This document shows positions 24,513 through 38,397 of a DNA stretch of 64,000 bases, piece after piece; position 1 is the first letter of the stretch; every line of letters starts with the position of its first letter. This DNA is from Niebla homalea (lineage: Eukaryota; Ascomycota; Lecanoromycetes; Lecanorales; Ramalinaceae): the NCBI GenBank assembly GCA_019925105.1, contig JAHGAU010000008.1, forward strand, positions 992,001 to 1,056,000. Reading direction: 5' to 3'. Under the pieces are notes generated by a model. The model saw only the letters and a program-made list of their open reading frames with translations, searched no databases and was not told where the DNA came from. The position numbers and the translations under genes were made by a program.

Positions 24513-25854
24513 GAATACGTTAAGTATAATTCTTTATTCCGGTATATAATTAATTTATAAAACTAAAGAAGACTTTAAGGTTTTTTAATAAATCGGGAAA
24601 TTTAAGGTTTTAAATAGTTTTAATTTTATTATTAAGTATAAATATCCTTAAAGAATTAATTTATTAATTAAAAAGCTTAATTATAAAATAACCAATAAAT
24701 AATTTTATTGGCGAAAGGTTTACGCGTTTATCTTTAAGAATTTAAAAAAACTTAAGATAGATAAATAATATACTCCTTTAATAAATAATTAAAAATAATT
24801 ATATTATTTATGAATATTTACGTAAAATCTTATATTAAACGTAATATATTATCTATTTATCTTTATATATATAAAGGATTACCTTTAAAACCTATTAATA
24901 TAACCGAAGATTCCTTTTAACCTTTATAAAAGATAATATAAAGTTTATACCGGTCGGATTTACGTATAAGAAATTAATAGAAATAACCACAGGTATCGAT
25001 TATAGTAATATATTTATAATTTATAATTAAAGAAATTATTTCTTATTATAATAATAACGGATATAAATCGGAAATTATAATTTTATTAAATAATTAAATA
25101 TTAATTATAATACGGTTTTTATATCCGTTTAAAATATTACGTTAAACGATAAAAGTAGGGTATAAAAATTCAGTAAATTATATAAATTAATATAATCTAC
25201 TTTTATTATATATTTTATTTAAAGTTTAATTTATAATTTTTTAATCTTTACGCTTAATATTATATATCTTTTTAAATTTAATAATTATATTAAATTAAAA
25301 GTTAATAAATATATATTAATTTTCTGGAATATCAATTATAATATTATTATTTTTAAAAATATTATTAAATTCTTTAATAATATTATTTAATTAAACTTAC
25401 GTATTTCCGTTATATATATAAATTTCAACGTTATTAAATAAAATTTATTCTTTATAATTATTGATTTATAATAATCGGTTTAAGTAAATCTTTAAATAAT
25501 TAAAAGTTATAAAGATTATTTTAAAGAATATAAGGATTAATATAATTATTAAAATAACTTTATAAATTTATAACTTGGATTTTTAAGTTTTTTATCCGTA
25601 AGTAATAAGTAATATTAATAAACTTAAGATTACTATATAGTAAAATTATAAGGGTAAATTATATAAAATTTGAAGTTTTATTTTACGTAATAAGTTAACC
25701 TTTTAATTAATATCGTTTTTAATTTAAACGATTAATATTTTTAAGTTAATAATATATATAAATACGTTACGTTAAAATCCAAGATTATAAAATAATATTA
25801 ATTATAGTTTAAAAATAAAATCCTGGGACTTAAATAGTTCTTTTAAAGTCTTTT
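24513..25854 (-). pseudogene. Gypsy-2 reverse transcriptase-derived pseudogene, outer copy
   Basis: The reverse complement of about 41350-42690 of the inner copy, which reads as gypsy reverse transcriptase on plus. Here the sense strand is minus. Dense stops. Confidence 0.72.
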
Positions 25855-27999
25855 TGTCAGGTATTAAGAGTACTGAGGTAAAAATATGGGTGTAATATGT
25901 ATGTAATATGTATGATTAGTGTCTACCTAGCTATGAAGGTGCGCAATATAAGTGTGCGCGCCAAGCTACTATACCCTTTTGGTGCTAGTGCCCGTTAAGC
26001 TCTTGGTATACGTATATTGTATATAATAAATATACTATAAAAAGGAAGATCGCGACGCTTTTATTGCGACGGTAAGGTTAAAGTCTCCTTTATTAAGAGC
26101 GGCTCCGGGGTTAAAGAATAAGTATATTTAACGCTAAGCGTATTAAGGAAGTGAGAATATATTGTGGTTATTGAGTATTAAGGTACTGTAATATTAAGAA
26201 ATTAAAAAAACCGTATATTAATGGATTATCGTAAAGATACGGTATTAACCCGGGAAATAGTCGTGGATTTAAGCCTTTTATTATTAAGCTGAATCGTTTA
26301 AATCCGTAATATCCGTAGTTTAGCCGGTCGAGTTTTTTACCGCCCTAGTAACGGTATTGTTCCAGTATAGGTTTTAAGAGGACTATACGTTACCCTTTTT
26401 ATTGCAAAGGTAGGCTTAATTGTCTACTTAATATATACCGACGTACTTATCTTATAATAAAAGCTTAATTTTATTGTTAAATTCTAAGGTAAAGTTATTA
26501 TCGTTATTATCGTAACGGAGGTGGTAAACCTTTAAAGGGTCCGGTACGGGGAGTACCTTACGGCTAATACTATTAATAAGGCGATATTTATTGCTATCTT
26601 TAAACTGAGCCTTAAATTTATTAATATTTTAGCGAGGCTTAATATAACGTAATTTTAAAGGATCGAATTCGTTCTTATTAAGGCCGTAATATTTACCTTA
26701 TTAAAGCTTCGATTTACCGTAGTTATGGAAGGACTTATACCAGCCGGGTTGCCTAGTACGTACGTCTGTAATAAAGTCGTTAAGGCTATCAGTAGGGCAA
26801 GTAAGTATATTTCGTAAAGGGTTTTTAAAGTGATCGAAAGCTATTTATAAAGATTATTACCAGGTAAATTATTAAGTATTATTGTTAATCCGGTAATATA
26901 ATATTATTACTTTACTTACGAAGGCTATAATATTCTTTTTATTTATTACGTCCTTATAAGTATACCTTATTGCCGTAAGTTATTTTAATAACTAATTCTG
27001 CGGAATTTTAATAACTAATTCTGCGGAATTTTAAACCGCTTTTTAAGTATTAAGTAAAGAGGATTTAAAGTATTTTAAACTATAAGCGTTTTACGAGTTA
27101 TATTACTTAATTTAAAGATTTATTAATTTTACGCTTCCTTTAAGAAATTATCCTTATTATTAATAAAGTAAATAACGATATTATGAAAGATAAGTTTTAA
27201 TAATTTAATTATATTAATATTTTGGAGTTAATCAATAAATTTATAAACGTTTATAATATTATTAAAGTAACCTACTTCGTTAATACGTTAGTGGTTTAAT
27301 TTACTTATTTTAATAAAAGAACGTATTGCTTCAGCTTCTACTTTTTATATATCCTTTTCTTTCTCTTTAATAAGGTTAACGTTAATATTATTATTAAGAA
27401 AGGGCTAAGTATAAAGGATTACGATAACGTTATTCTTTAAAGTCTTTAGATAATAAGCGTTTTTCTTTAAGCTTTATAATTTTATATTTTAACTTTTATA
27501 TATTAAATCTAAGATCCTTAACGTTTTTAAAATATTTTTTCCATTCTTTCTATATTATTTACTAAGAATAAAGACCTTTTTATACCGTTACTTAAGGATA
27601 AAGGTTATTTTTCTTCTGGTTAAGGTATAATTCGCTTATTTATAGATAACGTTATTAATATAATAAGTTAATTAAAAGCCATTTAAAAGGATCGATAATT
27701 AAGTATTAAAGATTTTCGTTTAACGTAAATATTAAAAGTGTTATACGTTTCTCATCTATAAAATAATAGGAAAGCAGAAATAAAAGTAGCTTTATATTAA
27801 GAGTATAATAAAAGGACTATCGCTATTATTATTATTTATTAGGTATTAAGAGTATTAAGGTAAAAATGTGGGTATAATATATATGATTAATATCTATTTA
27901 GCTATAAAGGTGCGTAATATAAGTATGCGCGCCAAGCCACTATACCCTTTTGGTGCTAGTGCCCGTCAAGCTCTTGGCATGCGCACATTGCACATAACA
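25855..27999. mobile_element. T2: 2.1-kb short LTR element
   Basis: Direct LTRs 25855-26028 (starts TGTCAGGTATTAAGAG) and 27837-27999 (ends GCACATTGCACATAACA), flanked by CTTTT at 25850-25854 and 28000-28004. The inner Gypsy-2 copy is uninterrupted here. The 1.8-kb interior is moderately RIPped with no recognisable pol domain, so it is probably non-autonomous or internally deleted. An exact 23-bp tandem duplication sits at 26983-27028. Confidence 0.85.
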
Positions 28000-28459
28000 C
28001 TTTTTTTTTAATATATAATTAATATTTATACCGTATTATAAATTAAGATTTAAATTTATTATTTTATATAAATTATATATCGGAGCCTTATTACTTCCTT
28101 TATAAAAATAATTATCTTAATATTTATATTTTTATAAATATTAATAATATATTTTTAATTATTAAAATTAATTATTATTTTATTAAAAATTATAATATTA
28201 ATAACGATTAAAATATTAATAAGTAAATTACGTATTAAATAAATTTTAACTAAGATTTTTCTTAAAATAAATATCGTATTCTTTTCCTTTAAGAAGAATA
28301 AGTTAAGTATTATAAATTTCTTGGTAATTAACTACTTTAACTTAAAATTATTAACGCTTATAATCAGAATTAATTTAAATAATTTCTAGATTTTAAAATT
28401 TAAATCTAGAATTTAAAAGAATATAATATTATAATTAATAATTATAATAAGATACCCGC

Positions 28460-28614
28460 TGTTGGTGTATGGACCAAAAAGTGTGATAATGTATGAATGA
28501 TGATTCTACCTGAATGCAGATGGGATCCTAAGGATCATCTGTCCTCTACGTACAAGAGTGTCCTACACTTATGAATGCTCCCGCGTATCCCCCATGCTAT
28601 GTATGCACCTAACA
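28460..28614. repeat. solo LTR of Gypsy-2, subtype A, almost free of RIP
   Basis: 155 bp from TGTTGGTGTATGGACC to GTATGCACCTAACA, with CCCGC at 28455-28459 and 28615-28619. The empty site (ATCCGTTATT, reverse complement) is visible near 40915. CpA and TpG are normal although both flanks are fully RIPped. Its closest relative here is the LTR at 38398-38553. Confidence 0.88.
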
Positions 28615-29836
28615 CCCGCTATTTATATAGAAGTCCATTACGGGTAATTTAAGGGTAAATTAAACTTTACCTATAGTATATTAATATACCTTAAAGGTAA
28701 GGCTTATAGGGTATATATTCTTTATTACGGTAAAGTTAATAATTATAAATATTATATTATTAATTTATTACGTTTACGTATATTAATTATTAACGGATTA
28801 AATCCGTTAACTTATTAAAAAGCCTTAAAAATACCTCAATTTATTCCCTTTGATTTTTAATAATTACTTTTAAAATAAATAAAAAGTTTATTCCTTAATA
28901 AATATTTTAATACGTATTTAATATAATAATAATAAACGGGAATTTAATATATAAAATATATTTTTTCCGTAATAAAGTCATTATTATCTTAAGATCCTTT
29001 TAATTTTTCTTTATTAAATAATATGTTCTTTTTTTCTTCATTTTTAAATATAGAGGTTTAATTAACCCTTTATTTTATATAGCGTATTTAATATTTAAAA
29101 TCGGATCCTCTTCTTAAGGGCTTTAATTTTCCTTAGTTTAACGTTAATATTTTCTTTTACGATATTAAGGGTAATTATTATTATCCTTTTTCTTAAGGTT
29201 ATATATTATAAACTTTATTTTATCTATACATTTAAAAGGATAATATTAATAATTAAAAAAAAAAGGATTAACTTATGAATTTTTTATAATATTCCGGTTA
29301 CTTTAAAATAACGTACTTATTCTATAATTTTACGGATATATTTACGGAGGTATATAATACTTAATAATATAAACTTATTAATTATATTTAAATGTATTTA
29401 TAAGCTTAAGGTAATTATTAATAGTAATAATTATATTTAATAATTATAAATCCCGTTATAATTCCAAGTTAAACCTATTATAAATAAGTATAAGTTAATT
29501 TTAAATATTATTAAAACTTAAAGTATATATAATCTATAAAATGGTTTACGTATATTTACGGGGCTTTTAATTCTGAAAAATATTATTTATAATATACTTT
29601 TTGGTAACCAGAATATTTAAGCCGATTTATTAAGGTAACTTAAATTTAACGATAATTTAAAAAGTCTATTTAATTAAACCGTCGTTATATTTAATAAATC
29701 GGTTTTTAACATTTAATAACTCTATAACATATTACTTTAAAACGGTACCTTTTAAGTATAATTATAGGTTATTCCGTAATAATTATATATTTATTATTTA
29801 AATAATATCTTTTAATCGATTAATAAATATATATAT

Positions 29837-30051
29837 TGTCAGGGTTCAGGGGTGTTGGTAGCTGAGGTGCAGGCCCTACCGGGCCTACCTCGGTCCAAGC
29901 CTGGGGTTAGCCCGGCTTAAGGAGTGTCACCGACTGGGTATATTAGGGCCTTCGGCCCCTTTATTCTTACACTTCTATACTTTAATATCTTTAATTATAC
30001 GTAATATATCCTTTATTTTCTAACCACCTTAAAAGGGCTTATACTTTAATA
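29837..30051 (+). repeat. Gypsy-1 5' LTR
   Basis: 215 bp starting TGTCAGGGTTCAGGGGTG. The first 110 bp are nearly unmutated and GC-rich, including inverted GGCCCTACCGGGCC-type motifs; the second half is RIPped. Matches 47502-47716. Confidence 0.9.
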
Positions 30052-33000
30052 TTATATTAAAATTAACTTATTTACGCCTTCGTAAGGAATAGTAAAATAA
30101 AATAAAGGTTCTTATTAATAATATTTATTAATAACGGACGGTAAGCCGATAATTAAAAACAGTATTAAACGGGCGGTAATTACGGTTAAATATACGGCGA
30201 TTAGCATCCGGACGGGTTATAAAAAAACGTTATTAATTAAAACGGGAGGTTATAATAATTTTAAATAAGTAAATATTAATTCTATTAAGTTATATAAAGA
30301 ATTAATTTAAGGGTTAAGCCTTAATAAAGCGATTTAAAGGCTATAAATAAAGTAAACCTTAAAAGAATTATTATAAATTTAATTAAAAATAAATTTGTAA
30401 AAGCTTATAAAATCCTTACTTATTACTTACCTTTTTTACTCCTTAAAACCTTTAATTAAGATATTTAATACCCGGTAAGAAAACCTTTTAAAGGAATACT
30501 TTATAATATTTAAAAATAATATTAATTTTATTTTAATATAAATTTTATTATTTTATTTTAAGATATTACCTTTATAATATGGAAACCGTTAAACGGAAGG
30601 GTTAATAAACCCGTCCTTTTCCTTTTTCCTTTCTTTTTTTCTATTTATTTTTCTTTTTCTTTTATTTTAACTTATTTTTTACTTATATCTTATTTATTAT
30701 AATTATAAATAATAAACCTTAATAAACCTCTTAATTAAAGGTTTTTACGGGGTTTAAATATAACTTACGAAGCGATTCTTAAGGGGATTCCGATTAATTA
30801 ATATAAATTATTAAGGATAAAGCTTTTTCCCGGTTAAATAAGAAAAATAAAGACCCAATAGATTACTTAATTACCGGGAATCCGATTTTAGATAATTATT
30901 ACGGGGGATATAAGGACTATTTTACCCGTTAATATTATTATAAGTTAAAAAATACTACCTTAAAAGAATTAATTAACCGTATTTTATAATTTATAAAGAT
31001 TTATACCTATTTTATTTTTTAATCCGTATTATTTAAAAGATTTAAGGAATTCCTAAAGTAATTAAACCTTTTATATTAAAAACGAGACGTTAATATATAA
31101 TATTATAAGGACGTAAACGATAAAATATAAGTTTTTTAAATAAAATTAAACGATATTAGGAAAAATTTATAATTAAAGATTAATTAAAATACCTATTTAT
31201 AATAGCGAAGTTACTTAAATTCCTTGCCCTTAAAGGATTTAAACCGTATTTAAGCGTTAGAAAACTATAATTATAAATTAAAAGGCCGGAACGCCGACCT
31301 TATTATTAAACTTAAAAACCTTTACCGGAATAATTTAGCTTTTTTTACTTTGATAATTTACGGCTTCTTTAACCCCTTATAAAAAGCTTAAATCGATTAA
31401 AATTAAGGACCAGGAACCCTTTATAAGGGAGGACCGTAATTAATATCGTTTCTTTAAATACAATGTTATTATTAAACTCCGTATTAATAAGGATTAATAT
31501 TTAATTATATAGGCTTAAGTTAATTATATTTTAATATTATTAAACTTAAAAGTCCTTAAGTAATTAAAGACGGAATATAATAAAAATATTTTATTAAGTT
31601 TTTAAACTTTTAAGGAATTTTAAATTTTCTTAAACCGGATTTTTAAAAATATTAATTAAAAAAAAAATTAAATTAATAATTTTTAAGCTTTAAGGATATT
31701 TAATAAGGATAAATTTGTAATATTTTACCTCGATTTTACCCGTTTAATTAAAGTTTTTAAGTACGTAAATCTTAAAAAAACCCGAAAATTATAATCCGTA
31801 AATTAATTATCCGATTCTTTACTTAATTTCATATAAATCTTCTTTAAGGAAGTTATAACTTAAATAGTTTAAAAAAGACCCGAGTATATTTAAGGAGGAT
31901 AAACCGTTTTTAACGTTTAGAATATTACCGTTAATAAAAAACCTTTGAGTTTAATAAAGCCCTTATTAAGGAAACTAAGGAAATTACGAGAACCCGTATT
32001 ATTTCCTTTAAACCCCCGGTAAAATAGGAGGTTTTAAAGGGTCCGGGTTCTAATAAATTATTTCCGCTATTATAAAGTTAACTTTTTTCCGGACGTTAAA
32101 TACTTTACTTATTAAGGGAATTATTTTTAAGCCGATTATTTTAACCGTTAACGTAAATAAAATATTATTTAAGAGCGTTCCGTTTAAGTTTATTATATTG
32201 CTTTTTACTTAAATAAAAAATTAATTTATAATTAAGGCAGCCGGATCTTTTATACCCTTAAAGATATTTTATTTAATAATTTAAATAAGCCGTTAATAAA
32301 AAATTAAGCTTTATAGAAATTATTATAAAGAATAAAAACGTATATTACTTTTAAATTTTAACGATTAAGTATATTAATAATATTAAAGATCCTTTTAACG
32401 TTTAAGATAATAAACCTTAAATTATTAATGGGTTTATAAGCTACGGAAATTAATACTTTTCTTTATCCTTCCTAGTTAATTTAAGCGTTACCGGTTATTA
32501 TTTTATTAATAAACGAATTATCTTATAAGTTTATATAATATTTTAAATTTCTTTTTTAACCCTTTCTTAATTTAAGTTTATTTAAAATTATAAAGGTAAA
32601 TACTTACGGTTTATGATTTATATAATTTATCCCCGGATAATTATAAAAGGTTATTTAGAAAGCCCGTCCTTTATATTCATTACCCGGTTTAAAATATATA
32701 ATATAATCCTTAAAAAACCTTAAATAAAACGGTATTATATATTTATTTACCCTATAATTAATAAGATCTTTTTTATATTAAATTGGTATAATTATAACGG
32801 GGGCAATTATTAAAACGTAAAATTTATTCTAGAATTCCTTTAGATTATACCTTTAATTTATTAAGTTTTAAATATATTCTTAAAAAGCAAGAAATTAAAG
32901 TTATTAAAACCCCGGGAAAAGAAAAAGAAATTATTAAATAATTTTTCCTTCTTAAAGCTTATTAAAGAAAAAAGGCTTTTTTTAATTAAAGTTATTAATA

Positions 33001-33068
33001 TAGCGGTTTTCTATATTATTATAAAGATTTAAAAAAGGAAAAAAATTTAAACTTTTTATATTTTAATA

Positions 33069-33284
33069 ATGGATTTAATTAATTATCTAGATTTCCTTAA
33101 TAATACCTTAATTAATATCTTTACTATAATAACCTATAAAAATTACTTTATTAAGGAAACGGTTTTTATAAATAAAATTACGGTTAAACTTCTAGCGGAA
33201 TATTATAATTTTAAGGATATCTTTAATCGCGTAACGGTAAATAAGCTACCCCGTACCGGGACTATAATTATAAGATTAATTTAA
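33069..33284 (+). pseudogene. short surviving open frame between protease and RT of Gypsy-1
   Basis: 71 codons without a stop, in the region just before RT in the same element and strand. Its end and the following bases (reading KGIPPELY) lead into the RT block. It is a remnant of pol that happens to lack stops, not a free gene. Confidence 0.5.
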
Positions 33285-33810
33285 CCTTAAAAGGGATTCC
33301 CCCGGAATTATATTTATCCGCTTTTGAGCTATAAGCTTCAGAAATTAAAGGAATATATTATTAAAAACTTAGAAAAAAGATTTATTAAGCTTAATAAAGC
33401 CCTTTATAAATCCTTAATCCTTTTTACCCTTAAGTTTAACGGCGATTTATAACTATATATAGATTATTATAGTATTAACGTTATTATTAAGAAGAATCGA
33501 TACTTTATTTTTTTAATTAAAAGGTATTATCCCGAATTACCGGTTATAAATGGATTACCCGCTTAAATATTATCGTAACCTTTAATAAGCTCCGTATATA
33601 CCCGGAGAATAAAAACTTTACGATATTTATTACTTTATTAAATATTTTTAAGTATAAAGTTATGCCTTTTAACTTATTTAATAACCCTGCCTTATATTAA
33701 TAGTATATAAATAAGATTTTATTTAATTATTTAAATATTTTTATTTAAGCTTACTTAAATAATATTATTATTTATAACGTTATTAAGAAAAAGTATACCC
33801 AATATATATG
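33285..33810 (+). pseudogene. Gypsy-1 reverse transcriptase pseudogene
   Basis: The frame reads as gypsy RT: LSAFELYKLQKLKEYI, EKRFIKLNKA, then LYIDYYSIN and KKNRY. The catalytic Y-x-D-D box is now YLNN at 33752-33763, both Asp codons changed to AAT. Scattered stops. Confidence 0.82.
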
Positions 33811-34074
33811 TTTAATATTAAAGCATTTATGTAACGTTAACTTATAAATAAATCTTTAAAAGTATAAATTTAAAGTTTAATAAATTAAGTTTTTAAATTT
33901 TATCCTTATTATTAACGGGCTAAAAGTGGACCCTAATAAAATAAATAAGATTAAGGATTAACCGGTCCTTATTAATTTAAAAGCCTTTTAAAGATTTATT
34001 AATTTCTATAATTTTTGTTAAAGATTTATTCTTTAATTCTTTAAAATAATAAAAAAAAAAAAATTTAAAACTTA

Positions 34075-34540
34075 TTAAAAAAGAAACCTTATTTATATGG
34101 TCCCCAGAGTATTAAAAGGCTTACGTAATACTTAAAGAGGCTTTTATTACGGCCCCTATATTAATTTATTATAATCTTAATAAAGAAACGATCCTTAAAA
34201 CCGATTTTTAAATTACGTTTCCGGCGGTATTTTTCTTAATATAATAAGGTTAAAGAGTTATACCCGGTAACTTATTATTTTAAAAGTATATTACTGGTTA
34301 AATATAATTATAATATCTGTAATAAAAAGCTTTTTATTATTATTAAGTATTTAAAGAATTAACGGTTAAAATGAAAAATAATTAAAAAGCCCTTCCGTAT
34401 TTTTAACGATAATGAAACCTTAAAATACTTTATTAAAAGTTAAAAGCTTATAAAACGTTAAATAAAATACCTTAATATCTTTTCCGAATTTAATTTTAAG
34501 GTTATTTATTACCCGGGTAAATAAAATAATAAAGCCGACG
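34075..34540 (+). pseudogene. Gypsy-1 RNase H pseudogene, interrupted by Gypsy-2
   Basis: Reads like the gypsy RNase H region (KKPFRIFNDNETLKYF, SEFNFKVIYYPGK, NNKAD). The nested Gypsy-2 enters directly after NKAD and the frame resumes at 45183. Stops are present. Confidence 0.8.
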
Positions 34541-34650
34541 TGTTATGTGCAGCATGTATGCATGGGAGCATTAATAGGTGTAGGATACCCTTTATACGTA
34601 GATGTACGTAGAGGACAGGCATCCTTATAATGCTTTTATAATAATAGATG
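34541..34650 (+). repeat. partial Gypsy-2 LTR, subtype B
   Basis: Starts TGTTATGTGCAGCATGTATG and matches 45023-45130 up to about CCTTATAATGCT, then gives way to the LINE 5' end. Low RIP level. Confidence 0.7.
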
Positions 34651-37600
34651 GATAAATCTATGAAAAGAGAAGAATGGCGACGAACAACGGGACCCCAGAG
34701 GTTCAAAACGATGTACGCGTATATAGCTTAAATAATAGTGAGGCAAGTACCTTAAATACGATAAGCGGAAGCGGAGTAAAAGTGGAAATAAAAGGGGTAA
34801 AAAGGTAAATGGCCTTTATTAATAGAAATAATAATAATTTATACGGACGATATAATAAATATATAATAAAAAACTCTTAAATTAAATAAAAAGCTTATAG
34901 TTAATAAAATATACGTAAAAGAACATATATAACGCGTAAAAATAACATAATTATAAGGGGTAAATAAAGGATAAAAAAAACGGGGATAATACGTAGCGAC
35001 GGATAGAAAGTAAATAAAAACGGAGAAGGCCTTATTAAGTATATATAAACTAAAAAAAAGCCGGGCGAGAATAAAGGAATATTAAGTAATTAAAGATAGG
35101 TTATAAAAAAGGGTAACCGTTAAATACGCGGAAAGAATATAATAAAGGAAAAAATAATAAGAATATTAAAGGGCTTTTTTATAATTAAATAAAAAAATAT
35201 TATATTAAAAACTTAACCGATATTATAAATTAAGCTACGGAAGGTAAAAGACTTTTACGTAAAAACGGAAACGGAATTAAGGGATTTAAAGAGGCTATAT
35301 AGAATTTAAGGGGCGTTAATAAAAATATTAATAAAAAAAGGTAAAAGGAATTAAAGAGATTATATATAAAATAAGGGAGCGACGGGAAAATCTTTACGGA
35401 TAAAAATAAAAGTAAATTAAGTAATAAAAACTATAAAAATAACGTTTATATTAACAATAAAGGAAATAAGGGTTAAAGAAAAAACGGCGGTATTAAAAAA
35501 AATAAAAATAATAATTATATAATTATTAAGTAAAAAGGAAAGGAATATAATTATAAAAATAAGCTTTTTATAATTAATAAAAACGTTTAAAGTAATAAAA
35601 GAGTTATTAATAAAGTAGATTATCGCGGTATATAAATTATAAAGTAAAGATATCCTCCTTAATATAGCTTTATTAAAGGTAAAAAAGGGGCTTAAGAAGT
35701 TAAAAGGATAAACCGGTAAAAAGGGATATAAAACGGTAAAAATATTAAAATAATCGTTCGTTATTGCGATAAACGGAATATACTTAATAAAGTTTATAAA
35801 AAAAGAAAAAAAGGCTACCTTAAAACGGATAAAAGGGAAAATATAATCCTTTATCCCGGGTTAAAGATTATTAATTATAGCTTTCCCCCGTAATAAATAG
35901 ATTAAATACCCTCGGCCGGATAAAAAAATATTTTATAGTTATCTTAAGTATAACGTTAATAAAAATATACGACGATATCCTCGATAAGGGGGTAATAAAA
36001 GGTAAATCCTTTAAATTAATAAAATTATAAAATTAAACGGTAAATATTTATTAATACTTTAAATATTAAGAATACGGATATATTATTATAAGGTACTTAA
36101 ATAATACGAAGTATACGGTATACGTTAAAGGGTATAATACGTATAAATACGTAAATTTAATAATAAAAAGCTTAATAAAGAATACGTTAAAATACGTAAT
36201 ATATAGGAATAATAATTACTTAATATAAAACTTATAGTATATAATAAAGTTTAAAGAGACTTAACGTAAAAAGATTAAGATAATAATTAAAGTTTAACGT
36301 TATAATTTATATAAATTTAAACCGGTAAAATAATTAAAAATAATCTTAAAACGTAAACGAAGCCCGTTAAATAAAAAAGGATAAAGCGTAATAACCAATA
36401 ATATAAAAAAAGGAAGTTTATAGCGATATTAACCTTTAAAACCGACCGTTTAACTAAGATAATAATCGTAATAAGAAAACCGGGGTAAATAACGTTTAAT
36501 TTTAAGAAGAAACTATTTATATAAATAAAAGTTAACGGAAAGAATTTAATAGAAATTAATATATAATACGTTTATACTTTTAAAGGTAATATAATATAAT
36601 ATATATAAAAAAGTAATTAAAGCTATAATACCGATATATAAATTTAAAAAAATAAAGGATATTAATATTATAGTAATATAAAAGCCGCCGTATAATCTAT
36701 ATATACGTTTTTTAATTAACCCAGAAAATAATTTTTATTTAACCTTTAAAAAAAATAAAAAAATACGGATATATTTCTTTATAAATAAGAGGTTAAATAT
36801 AGATAATTAAGGCGTTATTTATTATAAAAGGAATCTATATATACTTTAAATTATATAAAAAGGAAATATTAAGGGAAACTTAAATATTTATAATACGTAT
36901 AATTTACCGCCGGTTAATAAAAAAAAGGCCTTTTATAATCCTATTATTTAAAGAGGTTATAACCGTACTTAATAAGTACCTTTTAATAAGAAACTTTAAT
37001 CTTTATTATATTAAGTAAAATAAAAAAGGGTATATAATTAATTATATTAAGTTTAAAAAATTATTAATAATTATTATCCGGTCTGACCTTACGTTATTAA
37101 CGTTAAAAGGGATTATAATATAAAAAAATTAAGGATTTAAAATTATAATCGACTTAACGTTTAACTTAAAAGGTATTATTAATACGGTTATTATATATAA
37201 ACTATAAAAAGACTTAAAATATAGCTTAAATTATATATTAATATAAATAACCTTAAATTAAACCGTTAATACGACTTTATTATTACCGGTAAAAAGGACG
37301 TAAAAGACGGTTAAAGAAATAGAAATTTATATAAAAACGGAAAAAACGGTAATATAATTTACGGATTTCCTTTAATTAAATAATAAAGACCGGATTAACC
37401 TTTTTATAAAGTAAGTAATAAAGGTATTAAATAAAATAATTAATAAGATAATTTTATTAATAAAGCCTTTTAAAAAGTTAAAATTTATTAAAATAAAAAA
37501 TATATAATTATAATTATAAAAGTAAAAAAATTAATTAAGTAAATTTTTAAATATAAAAATTAAGAAATACTTAATTAATTAAAAGTTACTTAAAAGGAAA

Positions 37601-38397
37601 AGGAAAGGATTATTAAGAAAATTAAATAAATATACTTTTAATTTATAGTATATAACTTAACGGTTTTATTTTATAATATTTAAAAGTTAATAAAATATAA
37701 TAAGAAATAAAATAAAAAATTAAAGTTTATCCTTAAATTCCCGTCCCTTAAGAAACCCGATAATATATTAATTAATACCTTTAACGGTAAAATTAAGGCT
37801 TTTAAAAAAGCATTTTTCTTTTTTCCGTTAAAAGTTAATTTAAACGATATTAACGGTAATATATACCTTAACCCCGTATTAATAAATAAAATAATAATAT
37901 AAAATATAATAATTAAAATAATTAATAAATTAAAAAAGAATAAAGCTTTAAAATTAAATAAGATTCTTAATAAATTCCTATTAATAATAATTTTACCGTT
38001 TAAGAAAATCTTTACTTATTTCTTTTAAATATATTTTAACGTTAATTATTATTTATATAAATTTAAAGAAATAAAAACGATTATTTTTAAGAAGTTTATT
38101 AAGCCGGATTATTTCAAAATAAAGTCTTATAAACTTATTATATTCCTATATACGTTAAAAAAGATTTTAAAAACGGTAATAATGAAGATCCTTAATAATT
38201 ATATAAAGAATTACGGATTTCTTTTTAATTAATAAATAAAAATAAGGAAAAATCGGTTAATAAAAATAACCTTTAAAATTTTAATCGATAACGTATATAC
38301 GGTATAAGGTTACGGGAAAAAGTATATTATAAATTTTCTTTCTTTTAATATTATAAATACTTTTAATGAGGTCAATTATTAAAAATTATTATATAAC
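34650..38397 (+). mobile_element. LINE copy, 5' 3.75 kb only
   Basis: Same family as 12579-18392. The 5' end is unmutated: an ATG at 34674 opens about 44 codons (starting MATNNGTPEVQN) before the first stop, which I read as the intact ORF1 N-terminus. After about 34830 RIP is strong. Endonuclease (about 36540-37200) and RT (about 37880-38390) remain recognisable. It is cut off at 38397, in the middle of RT, by the subtype A LTR. Confidence 0.82.

Noticed and set aside
28460..28614. CRISPR-like or riboswitch element suggested by the conserved short repeats across the window
   Set aside because: The copies are LTRs with 5-bp target duplications in a fungal genome; no array structure.
34509..34706. 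65-codon minus-strand ORF
   Set aside because: Runs across the Gypsy-2 LTR fragment and LINE 5' end in antisense; no family resemblance.
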